NCBI GenBank assembly: GCA_002315685.1
Contig: DCHX01000040.1
Span: forward strand, 1 to 49,571
DNA from: Ruminococcaceae bacterium UBA1741
GTDB lineage: Bacteria > Bacillota > Clostridia > Oscillospirales > Acutalibacteraceae
Length of the DNA: 49,571 bases
Reading direction: 5' to 3'
Shown here one piece after another: positions 25,782 to 34,799 of the stretch. Within the stretch, counting starts at the first letter, position 1, and the number at the start of each line of letters is the position of its first letter. The notes under the pieces were generated by a model. That model saw only the letters and a program-made list of their open reading frames with translations, ran no database searches and was not told the origin of the DNA. The position numbers and the translations under genes were made by a program.

Positions 25782-27140
25782 ATGTCCGAACGCACAGTAG
25801 CGGCTATCTCTACCCCTTACGGAGAGGGCGGAATTGCCGTAATAAGAATATCGGGCGATGATGCGATAACTATTGCGGATAAATGCTTTGTATCGTTTTC
25901 CGGTAAAAAATTAGCATCGCTTGGCGGATATTCCGCGCTATACGGAAAAGTGTTTTCAAACGGTATCGAAATTGATGATGCGGTAGCACTTGTTTTTTTG
26001 GCGCCTAAAAGCTTTACGGGCGAAAATACTGTTGAAATATCTGTTCACGGCGGTAAAATTGTGGCTCGTGATGCGCTTCGTGCTGTTCTTGACTGCGGTG
26101 CTCAATTAGCCGAAAACGGCGAATTTACAAAACGTGCTTTCCTAAACGGCAAATTAGACCTTGCAAGTGCCGAAAGTATAATGGAGATTATTTCGGCAAA
26201 AAACGAAAATGCTCTTAAAATATCCCGTGCGGCAAAGAACGGCAGAGTCAGTAAAGAAATCGACAAGATAATATCCGATTTATTAGAACTTGCGGCAAGT
26301 TTTTCCGCTTATGCCGACTATCCCGATGAGGAAATTGAGGGACTTAATTTTGATAATTTTTCAAGATTATTAAGTGATATAGAAACAAAAATAAACCGCT
26401 TATTAGACAACTATGATATGGGTAAGGTTGTCCGTAACGGTATTGACTGCTGTATAGTAGGTAAGCCTAATGTGGGAAAATCTACACTTATGAATTTGCT
26501 TTGCGGTAGTGATAGGTCGATAGTTACCGAAATTGCGGGTACTACCCGTGATGTCATAGAAAGCACGGTAAATTTTGACGGACTTACCCTTAATTTGTCC
26601 GATACGGCGGGTATTCACGATACTGATGACATTGTTGAAAAAGCGGGTGTTGAGCGCACACTTGATAGGCTTAGCACTGCACAGCTTGTTTTAGCGGTTT
26701 TTGATTTATCAAGACCTTTTGATGATGATGATATAGATTTAATAAATTCATTAGGACAAAATGCGGTTATTATACTTAACAAAAACGATTTAGAAGCTAT
26801 TGCAGATATAAAAATATTTGAAAATAAGAAAACCGTAAGTATTTCCGCAAAAGAAAGCATAGGCACTAAGGAACTTTTTTGTGCCATTAACGATATTGTC
26901 AAGACCGATAAGTTATCGCCCGATGATGCTGTGCTTATCAGTGAACGCCAAAGGGATTGTGCAAAAAGAGCGTTTGATAGTATCAGCGAGGCAAAAAATG
27001 CCCTTGAAATCGGAATGACGCTTGATGCCATCGGTGTTTGCGTTGATGATTGTCTGTCGGCACTTTTAGAGCTTACGGGTAAGCGTGTTACCAACGAAGT
27101 TACAGATGAAGTGTTTAGACGATTTTGTGTAGGAAAATAA
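25782..27140 (+). CDS. mnmE: tRNA modification GTPase MnmE
   Basis: MnmE with MnmG modifies the wobble uridine of certain tRNAs at carbon 5. The N-terminal tetrahydrofolate-binding domain starts TVAAISTPYGEGGIAVIRISG. The GTPase domain inserted in the helical domain has GKPNVGKSTLMN, DTAG and NKND. The C-terminus ends FCVGK, which contains the conserved Cys of the family (CxGK). At 452 residues it is full length. AAGGAGGAAAG precedes the ATG. mnmG follows within 25 bases. Confidence 0.97.
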   Translation: MSERTVAAISTPYGEGGIAVIRISGDDAITIADKCFVSFSGKKLASLGGYSALYGKVFSNGIEIDDAVALVFLAPKSFTGENTVEISVHGGKIVARDALRAVLDCGAQLAENGEFTKRAFLNGKLDLASAESIMEIISAKNENALKISRAAKNGRVSKEIDKIISDLLELAASFSAYADYPDEEIEGLNFDNFSRLLSDIETKINRLLDNYDMGKVVRNGIDCCIVGKPNVGKSTLMNLLCGSDRSIVTEIAGTTRDVIESTVNFDGLTLNLSDTAGIHDTDDIVEKAGVERTLDRLSTAQLVLAVFDLSRPFDDDDIDLINSLGQNAVIILNKNDLEAIADIKIFENKKTVSISAKESIGTKELFCAINDIVKTDKLSPDDAVLISERQRDCAKRAFDSISEAKNALEIGMTLDAIGVCVDDCLSALLELTGKRVTNEVTDEVFRRFCVGK

Positions 27141-27161
27141 CATTTGAAGAAGGAATTTATT

Positions 27162-29030
27162 TTGAGTATCCCCGAATATAAAGCGGAAAATTATGATATT
27201 GCCGTAATCGGCGGCGGCCATGCGGGTGTTGAAGCGGCACTTGCCGGTGCAAGACTCGGTCTTAAAACAATTATGTTTACAATTACTCTTGACTGGGTTG
27301 GAAATATGCCGTGTAATCCCTCTATCGGCGGTACCGCAAAAGGTCATTTGGTTCGTGAGCTTGATGCTCTCGGCGGAGAAATGGGTAAGGCTGCTGATGC
27401 AAATACTCTGCAAAGCCGTATGCTCAATAGGGGAAAAGGCCCTGCGGTTTATTCCTTACGGGCTCAAATCGACCGCAGAAGATACAGTGAGTATATGAAA
27501 CACGCCGTTGAGCTTCAAGAAAATCTTGATGTGAAACAAGCCGAAATTATTGCGGTTGAAAAGCGTGATGATATGTGGCATCTAATTACCAATTTAGGTG
27601 CGGATTTCAGTTCAAAGACCGTAATTTTTGCTACCGGTACTTTTTTGGGCGGCAGAATTTATGTAGGCGAAGTAAACTACGAGGCGGGACCCGACGGATG
27701 TTTTCCTGCAACAAGACTTTCAAAATCGCTTGAAAAATTAGGAGTACCGCTTAGAAGATTTAAGACCGGAACCCCTGCAAGAGTTGCGAAAGACAGTATT
27801 GATTTTTCTTGTCTTGAACTTCAAGAGGGGGATGAAAAAACCGTTCCGTTTAGTTTTTCGACCGAAGAAAAGCCGAAAAACAAGGTTGTTTGTCATATTG
27901 CTTATACTAATGACGATACGAAGAAGGTAATTCTTGACAACATTCACCGTTCGCCTTTGTATTCGGGTGTGATTTCGGGTGTCGGACCAAGATATTGCCC
28001 GAGCATCGAAGATAAAATTGTCAGGTTTGCCGACAAAAAAAGACATCAGCTTTTTATTGAGCCTTGCGGAGAAAATACCGAAGAAATGTATTTGCAAGGT
28101 ATGTCGTCTTCACTTCCCGAAGAGGTGCAAATCAAGTTTTATCATACCATTAAAGGTCTTGAAAATGTAAAAATAATGAGAAACGCTTATGCTATTGAGT
28201 ATGACTGCGTTGACCCTACCGCTCTTAAAGCTTCTCTCGAATTTAAGGATTTTGACGGACTTTTCGGCGCGGGACAGTTTAACGGCTCGTCGGGATATGA
28301 GGAAGCCGCCGCACAAGGACTTGTTGCCGGTATAAATGCCGCTAAAAAGGTTAAGGGAGAATCTCCGCTTGTTTTGTCCCGTGCTTCTTCTTATATCGGC
28401 ACTTTAATTGACGATTTGGTTACAAAAGGATGTTCTGACCCTTACAGAATGATGACTTCAAGAAGTGAGTACCGACTTCTTTTAAGGCAGGACAATGCCG
28501 ATGAAAGACTTATGCCGATAGGTTATGAGTTAGGTCTTGTTTCAAAAGACCAATACGATAAATTCATATTAAAGCAACAACAAAAGAATGAAGAAATCAA
28601 AAGGGTAAACGAAACATATTTGTCTCCGACTGATGAATTAAATGAGCTTTTGATTTCTATGGGAACGGCACCGCTAAACACGGGTGTTTGTCTTGCTGAC
28701 CTGATAAAGCGCCCTCAGCTTAATTACGAGTGTTTAGAACGCTTTGATAAGGATAGAAAACCTTTGCCTGATGATGTTTGCGAGAAGGTTGAAATCGAAA
28801 TAAAATATGAGGGATATATTAAGCGTCAACAAGCCCAAATAAATGAAACTTTGCGACTTGAAAGTAAAATTATTCCTTTTGATATAAATTATGATGATGT
28901 TTACGGACTTCGCCTTGAAGCGAAAGAAAAGTTAAATAAAATAAGACCTGCAAATATCGGTCAAGCTTCAAGAATATCGGGTGTCAGCCCGTCTGATATT
29001 TCGGTTTTGTTAATTTATCTTAAAAAGTAG
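27162..29030 (+). CDS. mnmG: tRNA uridine 5-carboxymethylaminomethyl modification enzyme MnmG
   Basis: MnmG is the FAD-dependent partner of MnmE. The N-terminal FAD site IGGGHAGVEAALAGARLG, the MPCNPSIGG motif with the conserved Cys, and the FATGTFLGGRIYVG and GLFGAGQFNGSSGYEEAAAQG motifs are clear. Two TTG starts are possible. I prefer 27162, with AAGGAA six bases upstream, giving 622 residues; TTG at 27144 would add six residues and also has a weak AGGAAAA site. In many Firmicutes rsmG or parAB follows; here an LUD gene does. Confidence 0.96.
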   Translation: MSIPEYKAENYDIAVIGGGHAGVEAALAGARLGLKTIMFTITLDWVGNMPCNPSIGGTAKGHLVRELDALGGEMGKAADANTLQSRMLNRGKGPAVYSLRAQIDRRRYSEYMKHAVELQENLDVKQAEIIAVEKRDDMWHLITNLGADFSSKTVIFATGTFLGGRIYVGEVNYEAGPDGCFPATRLSKSLEKLGVPLRRFKTGTPARVAKDSIDFSCLELQEGDEKTVPFSFSTEEKPKNKVVCHIAYTNDDTKKVILDNIHRSPLYSGVISGVGPRYCPSIEDKIVRFADKKRHQLFIEPCGENTEEMYLQGMSSSLPEEVQIKFYHTIKGLENVKIMRNAYAIEYDCVDPTALKASLEFKDFDGLFGAGQFNGSSGYEEAAAQGLVAGINAAKKVKGESPLVLSRASSYIGTLIDDLVTKGCSDPYRMMTSRSEYRLLLRQDNADERLMPIGYELGLVSKDQYDKFILKQQQKNEEIKRVNETYLSPTDELNELLISMGTAPLNTGVCLADLIKRPQLNYECLERFDKDRKPLPDDVCEKVEIEIKYEGYIKRQQAQINETLRLESKIIPFDINYDDVYGLRLEAKEKLNKIRPANIGQASRISGVSPSDISVLLIYLKK

Positions 29031-29039
29031 GTAAATGTT

Positions 29040-29693
29040 ATGAACGAAAAAATTGAGAATGTAATCAAAGCTCTTAAAAAAAATAACATTGACGCAATCT
29101 TCGTATCATCAAAAACACAAGCGCAACAAAAGGTTAGGGAAATGCTTTTCGATGGCGCTACTATTACTCTCGGCGGTTCGGTATCGGTTAAAGAAAGCGG
29201 AGTTTTTGATATATTAAAAGAAGAAAGATATAATCTTTTAGATAGAAATAGAATAGGTATTACCGAACAAGAACGGTTTTATACATACAAAGAAACTGTC
29301 GGTGCCGATTTTTATTTTTGTTCCACTAATGCTCTTACGGAAAACGGAGAGCTTATAAATGTGGACGGGAATTCAAATAGGGTAAGTGCTATTGCTTTCG
29401 GACCTAAAAGGGTTGTTATGATTGTCGGAACTAACAAAATTGTTAAAGACACAAATGAGGGATTTTTAAGAGTAAAGAAAATCGCAGCTCCGAAGAACTG
29501 CGAAAGACTGAAAATTGATAATCCCTGCCGTAAATTAGGTCATTGTATGTCTTTTGAAAAAAATGATAATCCGAATATGACCGACGGATGTAATAAAGCA
29601 ACGAGAATTTGCTCTAATTATCTTGTGTCGGCAAAACAAAAGGAAAAGGGTAGGATAACCGTTATTTTGGTTGACGAGAATTTGGGTTATTGA
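29040..29693 (+). CDS. LUD domain protein (LutC/YkgG-like)
   Basis: LUD-domain proteins are found in lactate-utilisation complexes and in many stand-alone clostridial proteins of unknown role. The features are the N-terminal helix (IENVIKALKKNNIDAIFVSSK), TLGGSVSVKESG, and GADFYFCSTNALTENGEL, which is diagnostic. Near the C-terminus a Cys set (PCRKLGHC, then DGCNKATRIC) could bind a metal or an iron-sulphur cluster. There are no lutA or lutB genes nearby. It begins nine bases after mnmG and is probably co-transcribed. Confidence 0.85.
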   Translation: MNEKIENVIKALKKNNIDAIFVSSKTQAQQKVREMLFDGATITLGGSVSVKESGVFDILKEERYNLLDRNRIGITEQERFYTYKETVGADFYFCSTNALTENGELINVDGNSNRVSAIAFGPKRVVMIVGTNKIVKDTNEGFLRVKKIAAPKNCERLKIDNPCRKLGHCMSFEKNDNPNMTDGCNKATRICSNYLVSAKQKEKGRITVILVDENLGY

Positions 29694-29859
29694 TTTTAGT
29701 GTCTTTTTGTGCAATTTGAGGGAATTCGTTTTCGGAATCGGCGGTAGGCTGAATGTTATATGTCCCGTATTTGTTTACTATATCAAACGCATCTACCGGT
29801 TGACCGTGAATGCTCTCGATTCTTGTTTCCGTATTTAGTTTTTTGTTTGTTTTTTTCAT
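29662..29859 (-). CDS. Small protein of unknown function
   Basis: This 65-residue frame starts with ATG at 29859 and has CGGTG six bases upstream; a GTG at 29868 is also in frame. The sequence is polar and Lys/Asn/Thr-rich, with a compact motif VDAFDIVNKYGTYNIQPTAD and no membrane segment or Cys. The region between LUD and serS is otherwise empty on the plus strand, and the composition looks coding. Its last 32 bases overlap the end of the LUD gene tail-to-tail. I do not recognise a family with certainty. Confidence 0.55.
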   Translation of the reverse strand: MKKTNKKLNTETRIESIHGQPVDAFDIVNKYGTYNIQPTADSENEFPQIAQKDTKINNPNSRQPK

Positions 29860-29880
29860 TTTTATCACCGTATTTATTCT

Positions 29881-29910
29881 TTGACAAAAGGTAAAAGAAT
29901 ATGCTATAAT
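29881..29910 (+). promoter_or_regulatory. serS promoter
   Basis: TTGACA (29881-29886) and TATAAT (29905-29910) are 18 bases apart, with TGC before the -10 box. The leader is about 30 bases, too short for a T-box. Confidence 0.85.
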
Positions 29911-29948
29911 AAATATTAATGTTTTTAGTTTGTTTTGGAGGTCTGAAA

Positions 29949-31259
29949 ATGCTTGATATTAAATTTATTTGTGAAAATCCCGATATTGTAAAAAATAATA
30001 TAAAGAAGAAATTTAAGGACGATAAATTACCGTTGGTTGATGAGGTTATTGCGTTTTATAAAGAAAAATGCGATACCAATACCAAGGCAAATGATTTGCG
30101 TGCAAACCGTAATAAAATAAGTAAGCAAATCGGTGTTCTTATGGGACAGGGAAAACGCGAAGAAGCCGAAGAAATGAAACAGCTTGTATCTAAACAGGCT
30201 GAGGAATTAAAGGCGCTTGAAGAAAAAGAAGCCGAGCTTGAAATAAAGGTTAGAGAAATTCAAATGAAAATCCCTAACATTGTTGATGACAGCGTTCCCG
30301 TCGGTAAGGACGACAATGAAAATGTTGAGGTTGAACAGTTTGGAGAGCAAACAAATCCTCAATTTGAAATACCTTATCATACCGATATTATGGCACTTTT
30401 TGACGGTATTGATAAGGAATCGGCAGGTAGAGTTGCGGGAGAAGGATTTTATTATCTTTGCGGAGATATTGCCCGTATGCACTCGGCTGTTACCGCTTAT
30501 GCCCGTGATTTTATGATTGATAAGGGATTTACTTATTGTATTCCTCCTTTTATGATTCGCTCTAATGTTGTAACCGGTGTTATGAGCTTTGAGGAAATGG
30601 ATGCTATGATGTATAAAATTGAAGGTGAGGACTTGTATCTAATCGGTACTTCCGAGCATTCAATGATAGGCAGATATATAGACTCTATGACACCCGAAGA
30701 AAAATTACCGTTGACTCTTACAAGTTATTCTCCTTGCTTCCGTAAGGAAAAGGGCGCTCACGGTATTGAGGAGCGCGGAATTTACCGTATCCACCAATTT
30801 GAAAAGCAGGAAATGATAGTTATTTGCAAGCCCGAAGAAAGTATGGAATGGTTTAATAAAATGTGGAGTTATTCGGTTGAACTTTTCCGTAGTCTTGATG
30901 TTCCGGTTCGTACTCTTGAATGTTGTACCGGCGACCTTGCCGACCTTAAAGTTAAATCTTATGATGTTGAGGCTTGGAGTCCGAAGCAAAAGAAATATTT
31001 TGAGGTTTGCTCTTGCTCTAATTTAGGCGATGCACAGGCAAGAAGACTCGGCATTAAGGTTAAGGATAAAGACGGCAACAAGTATTTGGCACACACTCTT
31101 AATAATACAGTTGTGGCACCGCCTCGTATGTTAATCGCACTTCTTGAAAATAATCTTTGCTTTGACGGCGAGTATTATTCGGTTAAAATCCCGAAAGCTT
31201 TGCAGCCTTATATGGGTGGCAAGACCGAAATCAAGGCAATAAATAAGTATAAGGGTTGA
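29949..31259 (+). CDS. serS: Seryl-tRNA synthetase
   Basis: SerRS charges tRNA-Ser. The N-terminal long coiled coil (about residues 30-100) and the class II catalytic domain are present: motif 2 SPCFRKEKGAHG..ERGIYRIHQFEKQE and motif 3 ending PPRMLIALLENN. The ATG at 29949 follows TTTGGAGG and gives 436 residues. Two blocks depart from standard bacterial SerRS: TSEHSMIGRY instead of the usual TSE-VPL-type segment, and HTLNNTVVAPPR in place of HTLNG-type motif 3. It therefore belongs to a divergent SerRS branch. The next gene starts five bases later. Confidence 0.93.
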   Translation: MLDIKFICENPDIVKNNIKKKFKDDKLPLVDEVIAFYKEKCDTNTKANDLRANRNKISKQIGVLMGQGKREEAEEMKQLVSKQAEELKALEEKEAELEIKVREIQMKIPNIVDDSVPVGKDDNENVEVEQFGEQTNPQFEIPYHTDIMALFDGIDKESAGRVAGEGFYYLCGDIARMHSAVTAYARDFMIDKGFTYCIPPFMIRSNVVTGVMSFEEMDAMMYKIEGEDLYLIGTSEHSMIGRYIDSMTPEEKLPLTLTSYSPCFRKEKGAHGIEERGIYRIHQFEKQEMIVICKPEESMEWFNKMWSYSVELFRSLDVPVRTLECCTGDLADLKVKSYDVEAWSPKQKKYFEVCSCSNLGDAQARRLGIKVKDKDGNKYLAHTLNNTVVAPPRMLIALLENNLCFDGEYYSVKIPKALQPYMGGKTEIKAINKYKG

Positions 31260-31264
31260 TTGTT

Positions 31265-32044
31265 ATGGAAAACGAGCAAGAAAAAAAGAAAATAGACATT
31301 AAGCTTATTTTACTTATTATCTTTGTTATTGTTTTTCTTGTATCTGCGGTAATACTTGTAATAAATCTTATCCCGCCCAAAAACAAAGAGGCGAAGGAAT
31401 ATAAAAAGCAAGTTTCTTCTACCGCTTTGCAAGAAGAATTGCCCGATAATCCTATTGATTTTACTCTGCTTACTAATCAAAACAGTGATGTTTGCGGTTG
31501 GATTACGGTTGACGGCACCTCGGTTGATTATCCTATTCTTATGAGCGGAATTGAAAAGGAAGAGGATTACTATATTGACCACGATATTGATTGCAACACC
31601 AAAAAGGCCGGCAGCATCTATATTCAGCGCATTAACAGTAACGATTTTTCCGATTTTAACACCGTAGTTTACGGTCATAATATGGCAAACGGTTCTATGT
31701 TCGGAACTCTTAAAAAATTCCGTAATAAGAATTTCTTTAATGAAAACAGAAACATCTATGTATATACACCCGGACACATTCTTAAATATGAGATAATTTC
31801 TGCTTTTATTCATGATGACCGTCATATTTTGCATTATTATGATTCTATAACCGAAGAGGGAAGACAGTCCTTTATTGACCTATTGAAAAATCCGAATACG
31901 ATAGTTAAAAATGTTTTGGATAATATTGAGGTTTCCACCACTGACGACAAGCTTATCACTTTAAGCACCTGTACTACTCGTACGGCCGCTACCGAAAGAT
32001 ATTTAGTGGTAGGTAAGCTTATTTCCGATACTAAAACAAAATAA
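31265..32044 (+). CDS. Class B sortase
   Basis: Sortases join surface proteins to the cell wall or build pili. The protein has a cytoplasmic charged N-terminus, one membrane helix (LILLIIFVIVFLVSAVILVI) and an extracellular sortase domain. The catalytic residues are His138 in VVYGHNM, Cys236 in TLSTCTT and Arg245 in TERYLVV. The SNDFSDFNTVVYGHN block marks it as class B. The ATG at 31265 is preferred over a TTG that overlaps the serS stop. No sorting-signal protein is encoded nearby, so the substrate is unknown. Confidence 0.92.
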   Translation: MENEQEKKKIDIKLILLIIFVIVFLVSAVILVINLIPPKNKEAKEYKKQVSSTALQEELPDNPIDFTLLTNQNSDVCGWITVDGTSVDYPILMSGIEKEEDYYIDHDIDCNTKKAGSIYIQRINSNDFSDFNTVVYGHNMANGSMFGTLKKFRNKNFFNENRNIYVYTPGHILKYEIISAFIHDDRHILHYYDSITEEGRQSFIDLLKNPNTIVKNVLDNIEVSTTDDKLITLSTCTTRTAATERYLVVGKLISDTKTK

Positions 32045-32060
32045 GAAAGGGGAACAGAAA

Positions 32061-32999
32061 ATGAATTATTATTTTAATCCGACATCGTTCGGTGCATCTT
32101 TTTCTGTTCCTTCTTCTATTGTCGATAATTGCTTAAAGCTTGCTACCGATATAGAAATTCGGGTTATTCTCTTTGTTTTCAGACATTCGTCCGATGGCAT
32201 AAATGTTGAAGAAATTTCAAAAGCATTGGCAATTTCGTCTTCCGAAGTCGAAGATGCTTTGCTTTTTTGGACAAAAAACGGGCTTATTATTACTGATGCC
32301 GAAACAAAATCCGACAACGATACTCCTACAAGAATTGTTGTCGAAAAAAACGAAAAGCCTACAAGACTTGATGTTGCAAAGCGCGGACTTGAAGATGAAA
32401 AGGTTGCCGCCATTTTAAGACAGGCTCAACAAAAATTCGGTCGTAATCTTAAAACTAACGAGTCGAGTACACTTGTTTACATATATGATGATTTGGGATT
32501 TTCTTTACCGCTTGTTTTGTTTCTTTTACAGTATGCGCTAAATGAAGATAAGCTTAATATTCGGTTTATTGAAAAAACTGCGGTTGCTTGGGTTAATAGC
32601 GGTGTTAAGAATGTAACTGATGCCGAAAAGATAATTTCAAAGGAAATAAAAGAAAATCTTGCTTGGAAACGAACCGAAAAGGCTTTTGGTATTGAAAGCA
32701 GAAAGCCAAGCCCGAAAGAAATTGAGCTTTCTTTGCTTTGGTTTGATGATTGGGGACTTGATGAGGCATATTTGACATTAGCTTATAATGTTTGCGTTGA
32801 TGCTAAATCTAAATTTATTTTTTCATACTGCGCAAAAACCGTAGAGAGTTGGCACAAGGCAGGGCTTAATACTGCGTTGGAGGTAGAAGAATACATAAAA
32901 ACAAATAAATCTTCAAAACCCGACAAAAATGCGCCGAAATACAGTTATGCGGGTTATGACCTTGATTTGTATGAAAAAATGCTTGATTCGCAAGACTGA
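32061..32999 (+). CDS. DnaD domain protein, primosome component
   Basis: DnaD-type proteins help recruit the helicase loader during replication initiation and restart. The 312-residue protein has an N-terminal winged-helix part (residues 10-80; INVEEISKALAISSSEVEDALLFW) and two DnaD C-terminal-type repeats, near residues 115-190 (AQQKFGRNL to AVAWVNSGV) and 205-275 (RTEKAFGIE to VESWHKAGL). GAAAGGGGAA precedes the ATG. The loader ATPase gene follows 18 bases later, so the two very likely work together. Confidence 0.88.
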   Translation: MNYYFNPTSFGASFSVPSSIVDNCLKLATDIEIRVILFVFRHSSDGINVEEISKALAISSSEVEDALLFWTKNGLIITDAETKSDNDTPTRIVVEKNEKPTRLDVAKRGLEDEKVAAILRQAQQKFGRNLKTNESSTLVYIYDDLGFSLPLVLFLLQYALNEDKLNIRFIEKTAVAWVNSGVKNVTDAEKIISKEIKENLAWKRTEKAFGIESRKPSPKEIELSLLWFDDWGLDEAYLTLAYNVCVDAKSKFIFSYCAKTVESWHKAGLNTALEVEEYIKTNKSSKPDKNAPKYSYAGYDLDLYEKMLDSQD

Positions 33000-33017
33000 T
33001 AAAAGGGAGGGTGCTAT

Positions 33018-33974
33018 ATGAAAATAGAAGGCTACTATCAAAAAGCATTAGACAAAAAAAGTAAAATTCTTTCTGAAAAAAAGGCCGATTATCAGCGTCG
33101 GCTTGATGTTATTAAATCTACAAATTCCGAGTTTAACGAGATTATCGAACGCCTTTCGGTAATAGGCCCTCAAATTTGTATTGCGGGAATAGCAAACGAT
33201 ACCGAAAAGCTTTCACGGCTTAAAGCAGAGTCAATGAAGCTTAATACAATGGTGCAAAAAATCATTGAGAATTCAAAAATCGAGCCTATTCAGTATGATT
33301 GCACAACCTGCAACGATACGGGATATGTTGACGGTAAGATTTGCAACTGTATCAAGAATATGGCAATAGAATATAATCTTGAAGAGTTTTCAAAGAATTG
33401 TCCTGTAATGGAATGTAGGTTTGAAAACTTTTATCTCGACTATTATTCGAATGTTGTAACAAACGGAACTTCCCCTCTGAAAAGAATGACGGCGATTTTC
33501 AAATTTTCAAAAGAATATGTTATCAATTTTTCAAAGAATAACGGACAAAATGTTTTGTTTTGCGGCAACACGGGTGTCGGTAAAACTCATATTTCTATGG
33601 CTATATGCTACGAACTGATTAAAAGAGGCTTTGATGTCGCTTATGATACTTCTTTTAATCTTTTTGCTAAAATTGAAAATGAACATTTTAAGATTAGAAC
33701 TAACGACTATTATGAAGAATTGATTTCTTCCGATTTGCTTGTGATTGATGATTTGGGAAGCGAATATGTTACACCCTATATTCAGTCGGTGCTTTATAAT
33801 ATTATCAATTCAAGAATTTTATCAAAAAAATCTACAATAATTAACACTAATCTTTCTATGAAAGAAATTGAAGATAAATATACCCCACGGGTATCTTCAA
33901 GGCTTGTCGGCGAATACATATCTAAAAAGTTTTTAGGTGATGACATAAGACAAAAGAAGGCTTTTGAAAAATAA
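33018..33974 (+). CDS. Helicase loader ATPase, DnaC/DnaI-like
   Basis: This AAA+ protein loads the replicative helicase onto DNA. The N-terminal half has a helical part and a zinc-binding set CTTCNDTGYVDGKICNC (about residues 94-110), as in many clostridial DnaC-like loaders. The ATPase domain has Walker A CGNTGVGKTH, Walker B LLVIDDLGSEY, sensor 1 IINTNLS and an arginine-finger region SRLVGEY. At 318 residues it is like DnaI. GGGAGGG precedes the ATG. The adjacent DnaD-like gene supports the role. Confidence 0.92.
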   Translation: MKIEGYYQKALDKKSKILSEKKADYQRRLDVIKSTNSEFNEIIERLSVIGPQICIAGIANDTEKLSRLKAESMKLNTMVQKIIENSKIEPIQYDCTTCNDTGYVDGKICNCIKNMAIEYNLEEFSKNCPVMECRFENFYLDYYSNVVTNGTSPLKRMTAIFKFSKEYVINFSKNNGQNVLFCGNTGVGKTHISMAICYELIKRGFDVAYDTSFNLFAKIENEHFKIRTNDYYEELISSDLLVIDDLGSEYVTPYIQSVLYNIINSRILSKKSTIINTNLSMKEIEDKYTPRVSSRLVGEYISKKFLGDDIRQKKAFEK

Positions 33975-33992
33975 ATCTAATAACAATAAATT

Positions 33993-34019
33993 AAGGGAGT
34001 GCCGACCGCACTCCCTTTT
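33993..34019. terminator. Convergent terminator between loader gene and ABC operon
   Basis: AAGGGAGTGC (33993-34002) pairs with GCACTCCCTT (34008-34017) around a 5-base loop. On the plus strand it ends in TTTT; on the minus strand it is followed by AATTTATT, so it probably serves both converging units. Confidence 0.85.
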
Positions 34020-34034
34020 AAGTTATATTATGAT

Positions 34035-34799
34035 TTATAATACTTTACCCAAGAAATCTTTAAGCCGTGGACTTTTCGGATTACCGAATATTTCTTCGGG
34101 TGTACCTTCTTCTTCAATAATTCCCTTGTCCATAAATAAAACTCTATCGGCAACCTCTCTTGCGAATCCCATTTCGTGCGTTACGATTACCATAGTGATA
34201 CCGGTTGAAGCAAGTTCTTTAATCAAGCTTAATACTTCGCCTACCATTTCGGGGTCAAGCGCACTTGTCGGCTCGTCAAACAACAATACCTCGGGGTTCA
34301 TTGCAAGTGCCCTGACAATTGCAATTCTTTGCTTTTGTCCGCCTGATAAACTGTATGGATAAGCATCGGCTTTATCCGAAAGACCGATTCTTTCAAGTAA
34401 TTTAAGAGCGTTTTCTTTTGCTTCTTCTTTTATTTGATTTTTCTTAGCTACGGGACAGAACAAACCTCCGTTATCTTTTATAGCGAGAGAAACAGGGGCA
34501 AGCATAATGTTTTCAAGAACGGTCTTGTTATTGAATAAATTAAATTGCTGGAAAACCATTCCCATTTTTCTTCTGTGAATATTTATGTCAACACTCATAT
34601 CGGCAATGTCAACACCGTTAAAAATAATAGAACCGCTTGTCGGATCTTCCATACAATTAAGACAACGCAAAAAAGTAGATTTTCCGGAGCCGGAAGGACC
34701 GATAACTACAACCTTTTCGCCGTCGTTGATGGTTGTATCAATACCTTTAAGCACATGATTAGTTCCGAAAGACTTTTCGAGCTTAATGCTTTTTATCAC
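34035..34799 (-). CDS. Amino acid ABC transporter, ATP-binding protein
   Basis: This is the ATPase of a polar amino acid importer (GlnQ family). It has Walker A GPSGSGKST, the Q-loop in MVFQQFNLF, signature LSGGQKQR, Walker B VLLFDEPTSALDP and the switch His in VTHEM. The start is GTG, with AAGGAG upstream, inside the end of the permease gene (17-base overlap). At 254 residues it is slightly long owing to an insertion after the Q-loop (KDNGGLFCPVAKKNQIKEE). It is the last gene of the operon. Confidence 0.94.
   Translation of the reverse strand: MIKSIKLEKSFGTNHVLKGIDTTINDGEKVVVIGPSGSGKSTFLRCLNCMEDPTSGSIIFNGVDIADMSVDINIHRRKMGMVFQQFNLFNNKTVLENIMLAPVSLAIKDNGGLFCPVAKKNQIKEEAKENALKLLERIGLSDKADAYPYSLSGGQKQRIAIVRALAMNPEVLLFDEPTSALDPEMVGEVLSLIKELASTGITMVIVTHEMGFAREVADRVLFMDKGIIEEEGTPEEIFGNPKSPRLKDFLGKVL

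Noticed and set aside
29881..29948. T-box riboswitch before serS
   Set aside because: The promoter is only about 40 bases from the ATG, with no antiterminator or terminator structure.
33964..34362. Open frame of 132 codons on the plus strand after the helicase loader
   Set aside because: It runs across the terminator and opposite the ABC ATPase gene; the ATPase motifs show the other strand is coding.
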